Shown here in pieces: positions 1 to 6,760 of a DNA stretch of 12,813 bases. Positions within the stretch are counted from its first letter, which is position 1. Every line of letters begins with the position of its first letter. Made by a program: the position numbers and the translations under genes. Location of the stretch: the NCBI GenBank assembly GCA_003024985.2, contig PXIH01S0003457.1. One strand, given 5' to 3'. The notes beneath the pieces were generated by a model. It saw nothing but the letters and a program-made list of their open reading frames with translations. It was not told where the DNA came from and did not search any database. The DNA comes from Euperipatoides rowelli. Its lineage: Eukaryota > Onychophora > Udeonychophora > Euonychophora > Peripatopsidae.

Positions 1-406
1 ATTTTTTTTTATTATTATTTTCCTAAATGTCGGCAATAATAATAAAAAAAAATAGCCAGTTCTTACATTTCCATTGCTGTTTCTCTTTCGTTTGAAGTTA
101 GAATTTTTTGGTTTTGAATTTTGAAATCTGCATTAAATGTTGATTTTAAAATGCATAAGTTTATTCCTAACTGTTTTATAATATTTTTATTAGGCTATCT
201 GAAAGTAAAAATTTCAGAATCACTTTAAAAATAGATCTTGAAAATAATATCACTGTGATCCCAAAACTAAAGAAAATTTCAAACGATCCAGAAATGTTTT
301 TTTATTTACTATTTTATGTTCCTAAATAATAAACAAATATGCTTTTAACTCTGTTGTCCAATTCATATTTACATTTTGAAACTTGTAACACAAACGTCTC
401 GGAAAT
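1..406. other. AT-rich stretch, no gene seen
   Basis: The sequence is AT-rich and low in complexity, with A and T runs (a T run near 2-10, then TTATTA and AATAAAAAA words). No reading frame of useful length, no known repeat protein and no RNA gene was recognised on either strand. Confidence 0.6.
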
Positions 407-463
407 CGAGTCATCAGCATATTGGGCAGTCCATGCCCAATATGCGGATCCGAGTCATCAGCA
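407..463. repeat. 13-bp direct repeat flanking a hairpin
   Basis: CGAGTCATCAGCA occurs at 407-419 and again, identical, at 451-463, with 44 bases between starts. The interval holds a perfect hairpin (417-445). The second copy runs on to GTGAAAGTGTTAA, ending at a TTAA at 473-476. Read on the minus strand this is TTAACACTTTCACTGC, which could be the end of a piggyBac-like MITE because that superfamily targets TTAA. I found no matching opposite end, so the family is only a guess; the repeat itself is certain. Confidence 0.8.
417..445. repeat. Perfect 11-bp inverted repeat (hairpin)
   Basis: GCATATTGGGC at 417-427 is the exact reverse complement of GCCCAATATGC at 435-445, with a 7-base loop (AGTCCAT). 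The arms contain several G/C pairs in otherwise AT-rich DNA, so chance is less likely than for an all-AT palindrome. It may be the palindromic core or sub-terminal part of a small DNA transposon. Confidence 0.85.
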
Positions 464-795
464 GTGAAAGTGTTAAATCTCTGCTGATATTTTGTCACAG
501 AGAGAGATATCGCAAGAGAAATCTGACACTATAACAAGTTTTTTTTTGGAAATACAATATAAGATTTTAGTGAAAGTGTTGCTTCAATGTCTAGTGCTTA
601 CAGTTAGCTATAGGCTATCCATGACAAACTTATTTAAATTCAATGGATGTGATGAGGAGGATGCTAAATTAATATTGCTGCAGGTTCATGTTTGTTTATT
701 AAAAGAAAAGACGATGAGATTTTGGCATACAATCAGCAAAAAAAAAAAACCCCCGCTTGCCAAAAGAATTGCTTTACAAGTAGCCTACTTAGAAT

Positions 796-858
796 GCCGA
801 GCAAGAGCGCATGCACTCTTTAATTAGTTTAGAGGGAAATAAGGCGCTCTTGTTCGGC
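796..858. repeat. Inverted repeat, 15-bp arms (14/15 match)
   Basis: GCCGAGCAAGAGCGC at 796-810 pairs with GCGCTCTTGTTCGGC at 844-858 with one mismatch, across a 33-base spacer. The right arm is also the first copy of the dispersed core seen through 1530, so the core exists here in both orientations. The arms are GC-rich compared with the surroundings. This could be a hairpin or the facing ends of a decayed small transposon. Confidence 0.75.
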
Positions 859-1043
859 TCCATGCTAGTGAACCTTAGATTTACCATAATGCATTGCAAA
901 ACTGACCAGGTGCTCTTCTTTGGTTAGAATCGGAATTCTTTAAAAAGATTGTTTTTCAAAATGGCACCCTTACATGGAAAAGCTTCCCGAAACTTTAGGA
1001 AATTATCTTGAAAATGCCAATATGGCTGGTACACACTAAAACA

Positions 1044-1051
1044 TGACGTCA
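1044..1051. promoter_or_regulatory. Perfect CRE/ATF palindrome TGACGTCA
   Basis: TGACGTCA matches the full CREB/ATF binding palindrome, and a variant TGACGTAA follows at 1248-1255. No promoter or gene was identified next to them, so function is unproven. An 8-bp site is expected by chance now and then in a window of this size. Confidence 0.2.
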
Positions 1052-1489
1052 CACATCAATAAAGGTTGGCTGATATATGTGCTAAGTAAGAGTGCCAGCT
1101 AAGTTAAAACTTTCACTTTTTAATTTACAGACCTCTTTTGTTCTGTTATGAGGATTCATCGTTATTCACAGAAGCTACATAGCCTATATGGAGTTTTTTT
1201 TCTAAACGGCACGCTTGTATGGCTATGTGTCTTGATATTTATCTAGATGACGTAAAACACTTTAAAATGATGTCGCAGCATAATAATGTCAGATGGTGAC
1301 ATGAATAATATTTACACGGTGCTCTTGTTTGGATACACTGTCCTGAACTTAAGCAAAAATCTAGGGCTGGCGCTCTTTTTTGGATATACTGTACCTTGGA
1401 TTTTTTTCAGATTGATAAAAAAGTCAAAGTGCAGTGATGGTTCTCTTGTTCGGCGATGGTGCTGTTTACCTATGTTTTGCCAAGAAATA

Positions 1490-1499
1490 GGGGGGGGGG
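1490..1499 (+). repeat. G homopolymer, 10 bases
   Basis: A run of ten G lies within the decayed core array. It is one of six G/C runs of nine or more bases in this AT-rich window. Confidence 0.95.
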
Positions 1500-1559
1500 T
1501 GCCTTTGCTTGGTGGGGTGCTCTTGGTATTCATTCTAGGGTATGTTTTTGTATATTGAG

Positions 1560-2270
1560 AAATCCATTCTCTATTAATTTAAAATTAAATGTAGAACAAA
1601 TATTTTTTATGAATATAATTATCATAAACGATGGCGGTAGCTTGAGCTTGCCTGCTAACATGTTTGGTGAGTTAATGTGACTTAACCATGCCTTCGGTGA
1701 TTGGTTGCAATTTAATTCTTGATGATAAATTCTCAAAAGTAGAGGTCTAATCTACAACTGTGATTTATGGGAGAATTATATTTTTCACATCAGTTTTTTC
1801 TAGAGAATGTATAACACGAGAGAATTTATCACAGGCTTCAAATTATCCGCATAGATTTTATTGGCAGTGTGTGTATGCTCACCATTAGGGTATCGCTGGG
1901 TAAATTTTGAAAAAATAATCAGGACTAATTTTCTGGAAGGAATACAATCAATCAAATATCACTTTACATTGATGCAAATACAAAGAGTGAAAGAACGGCA
2001 ATTTAATGTATTGCTAATATCTAGATGTCGAGACACTTCTCTAACAATTCACATTGAATTGTAAATAGAAGTAAACTAACATTGTACGGTAATTATTGAT
2101 TTTATAGGATACACATCTTTTTTATTTTGTTCGTAGAGCTCATGGATCATCAATTGCCATTTTCATGGACCCCTGAGTTGGGGGGGGGGGGGAGTAGTGA
2201 CCAGAACCACAGTTTTGGAGAAATGCAGCTCTTTAGCATTGACCAATCATTATAAGTGATATAAACTCTT
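1560..2270. other. AT-rich stretch, no gene seen
   Basis: Both strands were read. Only short open frames occur, such as 1861-2064 on the plus strand, which lacks an ATG start and any recognisable domain. A 13-base G run lies at 2180-2192. No repeat family or RNA gene was recognised. Confidence 0.55.
2180..2192 (+). repeat. G homopolymer, 13 bases
   Basis: There are thirteen consecutive G in AT-rich DNA with no other feature around them. Confidence 0.95.
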
Positions 2271-2273
2271 TCA

Positions 2274-2411
2274 CTAGAGATTATTGCTCCCTGTGACAAA
2301 AAGTTGGAAAGTCACTCTGGAAACCATAGCCTCATATTCCCCGAACAACAGAAGATGAATCATACTCTCACGAATAAGACCACATTGAAAACACTTGAAT
2401 TTCCGTGGCTT
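2274..2411 (-). other. Exon-like segment with an FKCFQCG motif (weak)
   Basis: On the minus strand an acceptor-like sequence (TGATCATTACAG, AG at 2413-2412) is followed by 45 open codons and a stop. The peptide begins KPRKFKCFQCG. A Phe-x-Cys-x2-Cys start is typical of C2H2 zinc fingers, but the expected pair of histidines 12 or more residues later is missing, so this is at best a broken finger. Open runs of this length arise by chance in six frames of AT-rich DNA. No partner exon was established. It could equally be random. Confidence 0.15.
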
Positions 2412-2925
2412 CTGTAATGATCAATCTGCTAATTGATTGATATATTATGCTTTGAACACCTTTTTCTTCGCAATAATGAAAATGTCTGTACGAGAAAACA
2501 TTTTAATATAAGAACATAGGTTGATAATTGCTTGACGCGTTACAGTAAAATTTCAAGTAAAGGCTGAGAGGTTGCCAATTAAAGTGAAAGAAAAGTTCAT
2601 ATCTACTATATATCTCATCAGTCCCTCTGATGCACCAAACATCATATCACTGTCAAAGCATATCTAAAGTTACTTAGTGTTTGAACTATATGCCCAGTAA
2701 ATTAATACTGTTTTACATGAGTCAAGACCTCCTCTCTCTCTCTCAAAGATTCTTGGTCTAACAAAGTTTTAAAGTGTTTATAGTATGATTATCCCTAGGA
2801 TCAAATTTCCAGAATGCAGGTAAAGACTCAGCTATTGAAGCCCAATTGGGGGGGGGAGGTGGATCACGACAAATAAAATGAAAGAATAGACTGGAACTCA
2901 GCTGTTGATTTTTAACATCTTCAGT
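2412..2925. other. AT-rich stretch, no gene seen
   Basis: Nothing was recognised apart from a short CT run near 2729-2744 and a nine-base G run at 2848-2856. No open frame with protein-like character was found. Confidence 0.55.
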
Positions 2926-3048
2926 CTAAGAGAAGAAAATAACAAATAAGTCAGTTACATGCTGCACAAATAAACAAAAAGCCCCCATTCTAACCAAATG
3001 CTGAAAAAGGACATGCAAACTCCAGGATGACGAACGGCACCCCAGCCA
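2926..3048 (-). other. Exon-like segment behind a strong splice acceptor (weak)
   Basis: The minus strand reads TTTTGATATTTTATTTCAG with the AG at 3050-3049, a near-ideal metazoan splice acceptor with a pyrimidine-rich tract. After it comes TGGCTGGGGTGCC and an open frame of 40 codons that ends in a stop at about 2926. The frame also extends upstream of the acceptor to an ATG at 3108. The peptide has no recognised domain and no donor or partner exon was found. It may be a decoy acceptor or a fragment of a decayed gene. Confidence 0.15.
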
Positions 3049-3108
3049 CTGAAATAAAATATCAAAATAAAAAATGGACTTGCTGGAATGACACATGTTC
3101 ATATCCAA

Positions 3109-3973
3109 TGGGCAAGACGCTGAGATATGCCTGTTATGTTTTTACATAATGCAACACACATGCAAATAACACATGAATAAATAATACATGAATAAATTTG
3201 CATTGATCTGCACAAGCATTGTAGTTATATGCACTGTTTACATTCTCATATTTTTAAATTTACTATTAAAAATAGAAAGACCGTATTATGCTCAAGTAAA
3301 CAGTATTTACACTTACATAAATCAGATCCTTGAATGCAAGAACCAGCACATGAAAAAAAACTAATTTAAAAAATATAAGTATTCGTTATATTGTTAACCT
3401 AATGAGTGACTGTTTAGGACACAGCAGTGTCCTAAATATGCAGAGTTTTTCAAATCCATGGTATTATGAAAATTAGAAGAAGAAAAAATGCTGATTAAAA
3501 ATCACTACTTTATGAGAAAGTTCTAAAAAAATTGCATTTGTATGGGATAATAGTAATTCCAAATTAAAAATAAACGGTTTCTAAGAACATGTCTGCTATG
3601 TTTGCTTGTCTGGCATTATTATATTGATGCTATTTATATACAGTATATGTGTGTATATATACAGTTAATCATGTGTAGCCTACTGTATGTACATTTTATT
3701 TATCACTGAATAATGTACCGTATATTGTTTAATAAAATACAGATAATTCTCAATTTAAACTGAGTGTAATTTACGATATAGTACATATTTTTGGAATAAC
3801 ACAATTATTAACCACCACTTCACAAATTGCACACTCGTTTGTTTGAAATAACACAGTTTGCAAAAAGAAATATACAGTAGGGCCTAACTATATGGCATAA
3901 CAAATTCACTTATAGATCGTTTCTCTCATGCTTTTTGTAAGGTTTGTTTTATTTTAAAACCACCGGGTGGAAG
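3109..3973. other. AT-rich intergenic stretch with small repeats
   Basis: No gene was recognised. The 12-bp direct repeat ACATGAATAAAT occurs at 3171-3182 and 3186-3197. A TATA/TGTG-type low-complexity patch lies near 3635-3665. A perfect hairpin at 3413-3436 is listed separately. Confidence 0.55.
3413..3436. repeat. Perfect 10-bp inverted repeat, 4-base loop
   Basis: TTTAGGACAC at 3413-3422 is the exact reverse complement of GTGTCCTAAA at 3427-3436, separated by AGCA. The pairing does not extend outward. No T run follows, so it does not resemble a bacterial terminator. It may be a palindromic transposon remnant or chance. Confidence 0.85.
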
Positions 3974-3979
3974 ATAGCG

Positions 3980-4452
3980 TGTATTTATTTACTTATACTA
4001 GTTTTCTTGATGTATTCTCTTCCACGTGGGTGTGTGGCTTAGCTATAAAACTCCTGAGCTGAGCTTGCTGGTTGTCTCTCCTTTCATGCTAGGTGCTTCA
4101 CCCCAGCATCATCTACTAGAGAATCAAATGTAGTTCCATTCTCATCCTTACTGCCTGGCCGGGACACCATTTTACTTTATTTCTTTTCTTACAGCAAATG
4201 TATAGGCTATCATATCAACATTTATTGTAAACCAAAGTTGTACCTACTACTGTTAGGTGGCTCAGCATGCATGCATTTGATGTACCGTATTCGATATTTC
4301 GGTAACTTCTGTTTAATACTTACCTTTCTTTTGGAATATATTTGTCTTATTTGAGTCAAAGTTGGGCTTTCATTAAAGATGTTGTGTTTTTATTTGAACA
4401 TTAAAACTTCTCAAGAGTCTGGTGTCCTACTTTTTTTGAACGGAGGCTAACA
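3980..4452 (+). mobile_element. Probable solo LTR of a Ty3/gypsy-type element
   Basis: The 473-bp segment starts TGTATTTATT and ends GGCTAACA, giving the TG...CA boundaries of an LTR; an end in AACA is, as I recall, common in gypsy LTRs. Inside, in the right order, are a TATA box (4044-4050), a pyrimidine-rich possible transcription start around 4070-4080, and two ATTAAA-type polyadenylation signals (near 4372 and 4402) followed by a short U5-like tail. The flanks are ATAGCG (3974-3979) and TTAGCG (4453-4458), identical at five of six positions, as expected of a slightly mutated target duplication. It lies on the opposite strand to the nearby pol remnant, so it belongs to a different insertion. 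No second LTR copy is in the window. A unique promoter region is the main alternative. Confidence 0.42.
4044..4050 (+). promoter_or_regulatory. TATA box inside the probable LTR
   Basis: TATAAAA is followed about 25-30 bases later by a pyrimidine-rich stretch (GTTGTCTCTCC) suited to a transcription start. This spacing is standard for RNA polymerase II. In the LTR reading it would mark the U3-to-R boundary region. Confidence 0.4.
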
Positions 4453-4626
4453 TTAGCGCTGTCTCGGCAGCTTGATCAAGGCCTATGTTATAATGGCTAA
4501 TTTAGAATAAAAATAAGACAATGAAAACCAGTCAAAAATGAGAAAGCGTGTATGTAGGCCTATTTGTTAGCTTAATGTTATGATAGTTTGAGAGAAATTA
4601 ATTATATTTATTTCAATTTTTTTTTA

Positions 4627-5079
4627 TGAAAGAATTGTTAATCCGGATAGGACATCTGCATTTTGGTGATTTGCTGATACCCGAAATTAAATGACATAGT
4701 CATCTGCAGACAATATTAACATTCATCACTAGAGTCCGGCTGTTGCTAATGTAGGAATTTGTGTATTTGGTACTAGGATCCTGGTTAACGTCTTATGGTC
4801 AGTGAGAAGTGTAAAGGACCTACCAAACAGATATTGGTGAAACCTTTTGACTTCAAATATGATGCCCAACTGGTTGATCCTTGTTCTGCTGGGGCTAGGG
4901 AAAGTGAGGCAAAGGCAATCCGATGGCCAGTTTCATCCAGATAGCTGTGGGATATTATTACTGCTTTTAATGCGGTTGGCAAGGCATCACAGGTGTGATT
5001 GGCCGTTTTGGATCCAAGTATCCTATAGTAAAACATGGGGTGAAGTAATTTCATCCTTAATTTTCCTGAAGGCTATATC
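4627..5079 (-). pseudogene. pol: Broken Ty3/gypsy RNase H domain
   Basis: Beyond the hAT element the same pol resumes with AFRKIKDEITSP and DPKRPIT, then the RNase H core: a CDA triad at the position of the first catalytic Asp, [17 protein letters not shown], and LAPAEQ (4916-4881). FTLLTDHK (4815-4792) contains the second conserved acidic position. After stops, ANHQNADVLS (4674-4645) closes the domain. Family proteins continue into integrase, which is not present here. The segment has several in-frame stops and at least one frameshift. The RNase H would normally degrade the RNA strand of the RNA-DNA hybrid during reverse transcription. Confidence 0.88.
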
Positions 5080-5087
5080 CTCTATAG
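5080..5087. repeat. Left target-site duplication CTCTATAG
   Basis: This 8-bp copy directly precedes the hAT element and is identical to 6090-6097. Eight bp is the diagnostic duplication length of hAT transposons, and the sequence fits both nTnnnnAn and nnnTAnnn preferences. Confidence 0.93.
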
Positions 5088-5102
5088 CAGTGTTTCTCAA
5101 CC
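5088..5102 (+). repeat. hAT left terminal inverted repeat
   Basis: CAGTGTTTCTCAACC differs from the reverse complement of the right end at position 4 only. Beyond 15 bp the two ends diverge. Confidence 0.93.
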
Positions 5103-5188
5103 TTTTTTCCATGGAGGAACCCCTAAAATATTTTTAATATATACCGGGGAACCCCTACTTACGAAAACATAAATGGTTGATGGGGAAA

Positions 5189-5197
5189 GGGGGGGGG
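5189..5197 (+). repeat. G homopolymer, 9 bases
   Basis: Nine G lie inside the hAT element, near its left end. Confidence 0.95.
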
Positions 5198-5296
5198 AGG
5201 CACAATTAAATTACAGTACTGCTAAATTATTGCCAACAAAATATATCTGTATAGAGATCTGCAATTTTTTGTATGTGTGTACATACTGTAAACAGT

Positions 5297-5566
5297 ATAT
5301 AGATAGGTAGGTAGGTGGTAAATAGATTCGTGGATAAACAAATGGACATGAATTAGACAGGTGGATGTACGATTCATGAATGGATCAATAGAGAGATGGA
5401 TACAAAAATGACAAATGGCAGGATAGATCAATGGATAGATAGTTTAATAGCTAGATTGATAGATTAATATATAGGACTAGATAAATAGATCAATAGATAC
5501 ATAGAATATACAAACATTGATAGAGATAGATAGAAGATACATAATAGATAGGTAGGTAGATAGATA
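5297..5566 (+). repeat. Degenerate GATA/GATGGATA microsatellite inside the hAT element
   Basis: About 270 bases are dominated by TAGATAGA, TAGGTAGG, GATGGATA and CAATAGAT words, best preserved at both ends (AGATAGGTAGGTAGG near 5301 and near 5547). It lies wholly within the MITE. The minus-strand open frame 5222-5431 is a by-product of this repeat. Confidence 0.85.
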
Positions 5567-5580
5567 TTCCTATAATACAG

Positions 5581-5596
5581 TATTATTATTATTATT
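5581..5596 (+). repeat. (TAT)n microsatellite
   Basis: Five TAT/ATT units directly follow the degenerate GATA tract inside the hAT element. Confidence 0.85.
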
Positions 5597-5618
5597 TCAC
5601 ATTCTCTCCTTCACTGAC

Positions 5619-5786
5619 ATGGCTTCTTTTCATTATTTTAACATTAACTTAAATGAAATCAGCACAGTTTTAGAAAAAAATGCTAATTACAAAATACTAC
5701 AATTCTATGAAATGGCAAACGACCATAAACTTGACAACACGCTAAACATCAGCCCTTCAAGTCTTGTAAAAGCAAAACAAAGATAG
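5619..5786 (+). other. Short ATG-started open frame inside the hAT element (weak)
   Basis: This 55-codon frame starts with ATG and ends in TAG, giving a mixed-charge, protein-like peptide (MASFHYFNINL... to ...LVKAKQR). I see no BED finger, hAT dimerisation motif or other transposase signature. It may be a relic of the parent element or of a captured sequence, but frames this short are common by chance in AT-rich DNA. Confidence 0.12.
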
Positions 5787-6074
5787 GTCTAAAATAAGAG
5801 TTCGGCAGGTGAAAAGAAGTCTTTTAACAAACTAGACAACTGCTGTTTTTTTTCTTGGTGGTACAATTATTCTTATTTCATCACATCAAGTTTTAATAAT
5901 TTTCTTAGATTAATTTGAAAATAATTCAATACTTTTGAGTTCCAAATTAAACGATTTTCATTTGATTTGAAACTAAATTACCAAAATGCAAGAAATAATA
6001 AAGAATAAATGATAAAACATATTATTTGTTGCATGTTTTCTCGTGGAACCCTTGATGATGTGCTGCCGAACCCT

Positions 6075-6089
6075 GGTTGAGAAACGCTG
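6075..6089 (-). repeat. hAT right terminal inverted repeat
   Basis: GGTTGAGAAACGCTG is the inverted partner of 5088-5102 with one mismatch, directly followed by the second target duplication. Confidence 0.93.
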
Positions 6090-6097
6090 CTCTATAG
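6090..6097. repeat. Right target-site duplication CTCTATAG
   Basis: This is identical to 5080-5087. Removing the element and one copy restores continuity of the gypsy pol homology, confirming that it is a true insertion footprint. Confidence 0.93.
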
Positions 6098-6314
6098 TAT
6101 TCCAAGTCCATTAATGACTTTTTGCAAGAGTCAATTTTAAAGGGGCTAGTGTTGAAGTCAAGTTAGGTAAGAATTTCCGATAATTTACTAATCCTAAGAA
6201 TGATCTTAGTGTAGATACTGTAAAAATTCTTGGGTATGGCAGATAGAAGAATATCGTAAATTTTTGCTTGTGTAGTGTGTAGTCTCTTTGCATCAATAGA
6301 GTGTCATAAGTAGG
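6098..6314 (-). pseudogene. pol: Broken Ty3/gypsy RT-RNase H connection region
   Basis: This continues the reverse transcriptase remnant after frame changes. A first piece carries IDAK, typical of the segment just after the RT palm. A second frame carries LRSFLGLVNY (6209-6180) and then FLPNL and LAPL, the hallmark connection motif of gypsy-type pol. At least two frameshifts and a stop just before the hAT target site break it. The KSH-stop-WTW stretch reaches the duplicated site at 6090-6097, where the hAT element cuts the frame. Confidence 0.87.
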
Positions 6315-6551
6315 CTATTCCACACAAGGTTTTAGGAATTCACACTTGTGTTTGTTTAATGTAATACCAGCGTCCGTGAGTCTGACTAGCACCTTGTTTA
6401 AATTAGCTAAATGTTCAGAAATAGATTTACCAGTGACCAAGATATCATCAAGATAACAAATGACTCCTTCAATGTCGACTAATATTTGGTTCACGATTCT
6501 TTGGAAGATGGCAGGAGCTGATTTCAATAACACAACCCAAGTGTAAATCAT
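6315..6551 (-). pseudogene. pol: Broken Ty3/gypsy reverse transcriptase, catalytic half
   Basis: This frame encodes the palm region of an RNA-dependent DNA polymerase that copies retrotransposon RNA. SAPAIFQRIVNQIL lies near residues 11-24 and the catalytic box CYLDD near residues 32-36 (YLDD at 6455-6444), followed by ILVTGKS and the conserved KHKCEF region. The Tyr-x-Asp-Asp box with its two metal-binding aspartates is intact. The apparent start methionine is accidental: the protein once continued upstream, and homology is lost just before it at a TATA/TACTGTA-rich stretch. A stop at the far end coincides with a frameshift into the next pol segment. Confidence 0.88.
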
Positions 6552-6554
6552 GAA

Positions 6555-6760
6555 TTATTATACTGTATATACATGTACAGCAGCATATACTGTATAAAGG
6601 CTACTCTAAATAGACTATATACAATTTAGTGAATAGCCTATGTATAAACTGTATGCTTACAGTAAATATTAAACGATCTAAAGTGTATTACTGCAGTTAC
6701 ACATACTACATACTGTACACACACTGTCTATAATGTGTATTATTGTATAGATATTATGTG
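6555..6760. repeat. Low-complexity stretch dense in TACTGTA/TACAGTA
   Basis: Within about 200 bases the words TATACTGTATA (twice), ACTGTATG, TACAGTA, TACTGTACA and related forms recur, with TACATGTACAG between. It begins exactly where gypsy pol homology is lost. It has no coding potential. It may be a decayed microsatellite or the junction that truncated the retrotransposon. Confidence 0.5.

Larger units (their letters stand above)
843..1530 (+). repeat. Decayed array of a ~15-bp core, GGYGCTCTTKTTYGG
   Basis: Similar copies start at 843 (GGCGCTCTTGTTCGG), 909 (GGTGCTCTTCTTTGG), 1318 (GGTGCTCTTGTTTGG), 1369 (GGCGCTCTTTTTTGG), 1439 (GGTTCTCTTGTTCGG), 1498 (GGTGCCTTTGCTTGG) and 1516 (GGTGCTCTTGGTATT). 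Weaker relatives lie at 963, 1130 and 1208. The copies at 1318 and 1369 also share the following GGATAYACTGT, so the original unit was longer than the core. Spacings of about 50-70 bases between several neighbours suggest an old tandem array that has diverged and lost or gained bases. One reading frame across 1286-1558 encodes a hydrophobic peptide with an internal repeat, but that follows from the DNA repeat and is not evidence of a gene. Confidence 0.55.
5088..6089. mobile_element. Non-autonomous hAT transposon (MITE), 1002 bp
   Basis: The terminal inverted repeats are CAGTGTTTCTCAACC (5088-5102) and GGTTGAGAAACGCTG (6075-6089), matching at 14 of 15 positions, with perfect 8-bp target duplications CTCTATAG outside. 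From memory the CAGYG-TTCTCAACC end resembles Buster/SPIN-type hAT elements. Sub-terminal GGAACCCCT-like words repeat at 5116-5124, 5148-5156, 6045-6053 and 6067-6076 (variant), probable transposase-binding sites. The interior holds a degenerate GATA microsatellite and AT-rich DNA but no recognisable hAT transposase, so it would have needed an enzyme supplied elsewhere. It landed inside the gypsy pol remnant and is therefore younger than it. Strand cannot be assigned without a transposase. Confidence 0.95.
4627..6551 (-). mobile_element. Ty3/gypsy pol remnant interrupted by a hAT insertion
   Basis: Read on the minus strand, this is about 915 bp of pol from an LTR retrotransposon: the second half of reverse transcriptase, the connection, and RNase H through its C-terminal end. 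The 1002-bp hAT element plus one copy of its target site sits in the middle. Domain order, motif spacing and phrases such as [29 protein letters not shown] and HQNAD are typical of Ty3/gypsy elements. Several frameshifts and in-frame stops show that it is dead and old. The 5' part (gag, protease, fingers of RT) and the integrase are missing; homology fades at about 6555 and about 4627. No LTR from this copy was identified beside it. Confidence 0.9.

Noticed and set aside
492-827. 111-codon plus-strand open frame
   Set aside because: It starts at TTG rather than ATG and contains a Lys run from an A tract. I recognise no domain, and it overlaps one arm of the 796-858 inverted repeat. A TTTGTCACAG acceptor-like word precedes it, but no partner exon was found.
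1286-1558. Hydrophobic 90-codon open frame resembling a membrane protein
   Set aside because: Its repeated LLFGYTV / LFFGYTV phrases are the translation of the decayed DNA repeat and a G run; nothing independent supports coding.
1681-1749. ATGCCTTCGGTGATTGGTTGC, resembling a THAP-domain start (MPSVIGC)
   Set aside because: The frame stops after about twenty codons and none of the later THAP residues is present.
1861-2064. 67-codon plus-strand open frame
   Set aside because: There is no ATG at its start and no motif or acceptor; the length is expected by chance in AT-rich DNA.
4315-4328. Strong minus-strand splice donor AAAG-GTAAGTAT
   Set aside because: It lies inside the probable LTR on the opposite strand, with no coding exon upstream; a single good donor word is not evidence of a gene.
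4847-5137. 96-codon plus-strand open frame
   Set aside because: It is antisense to the gypsy RNase H remnant and runs across the hAT boundary; it is a shadow frame.
5222-5431. 69-codon minus-strand open frame
   Set aside because: It is a translation of the GATA microsatellite inside the hAT element.
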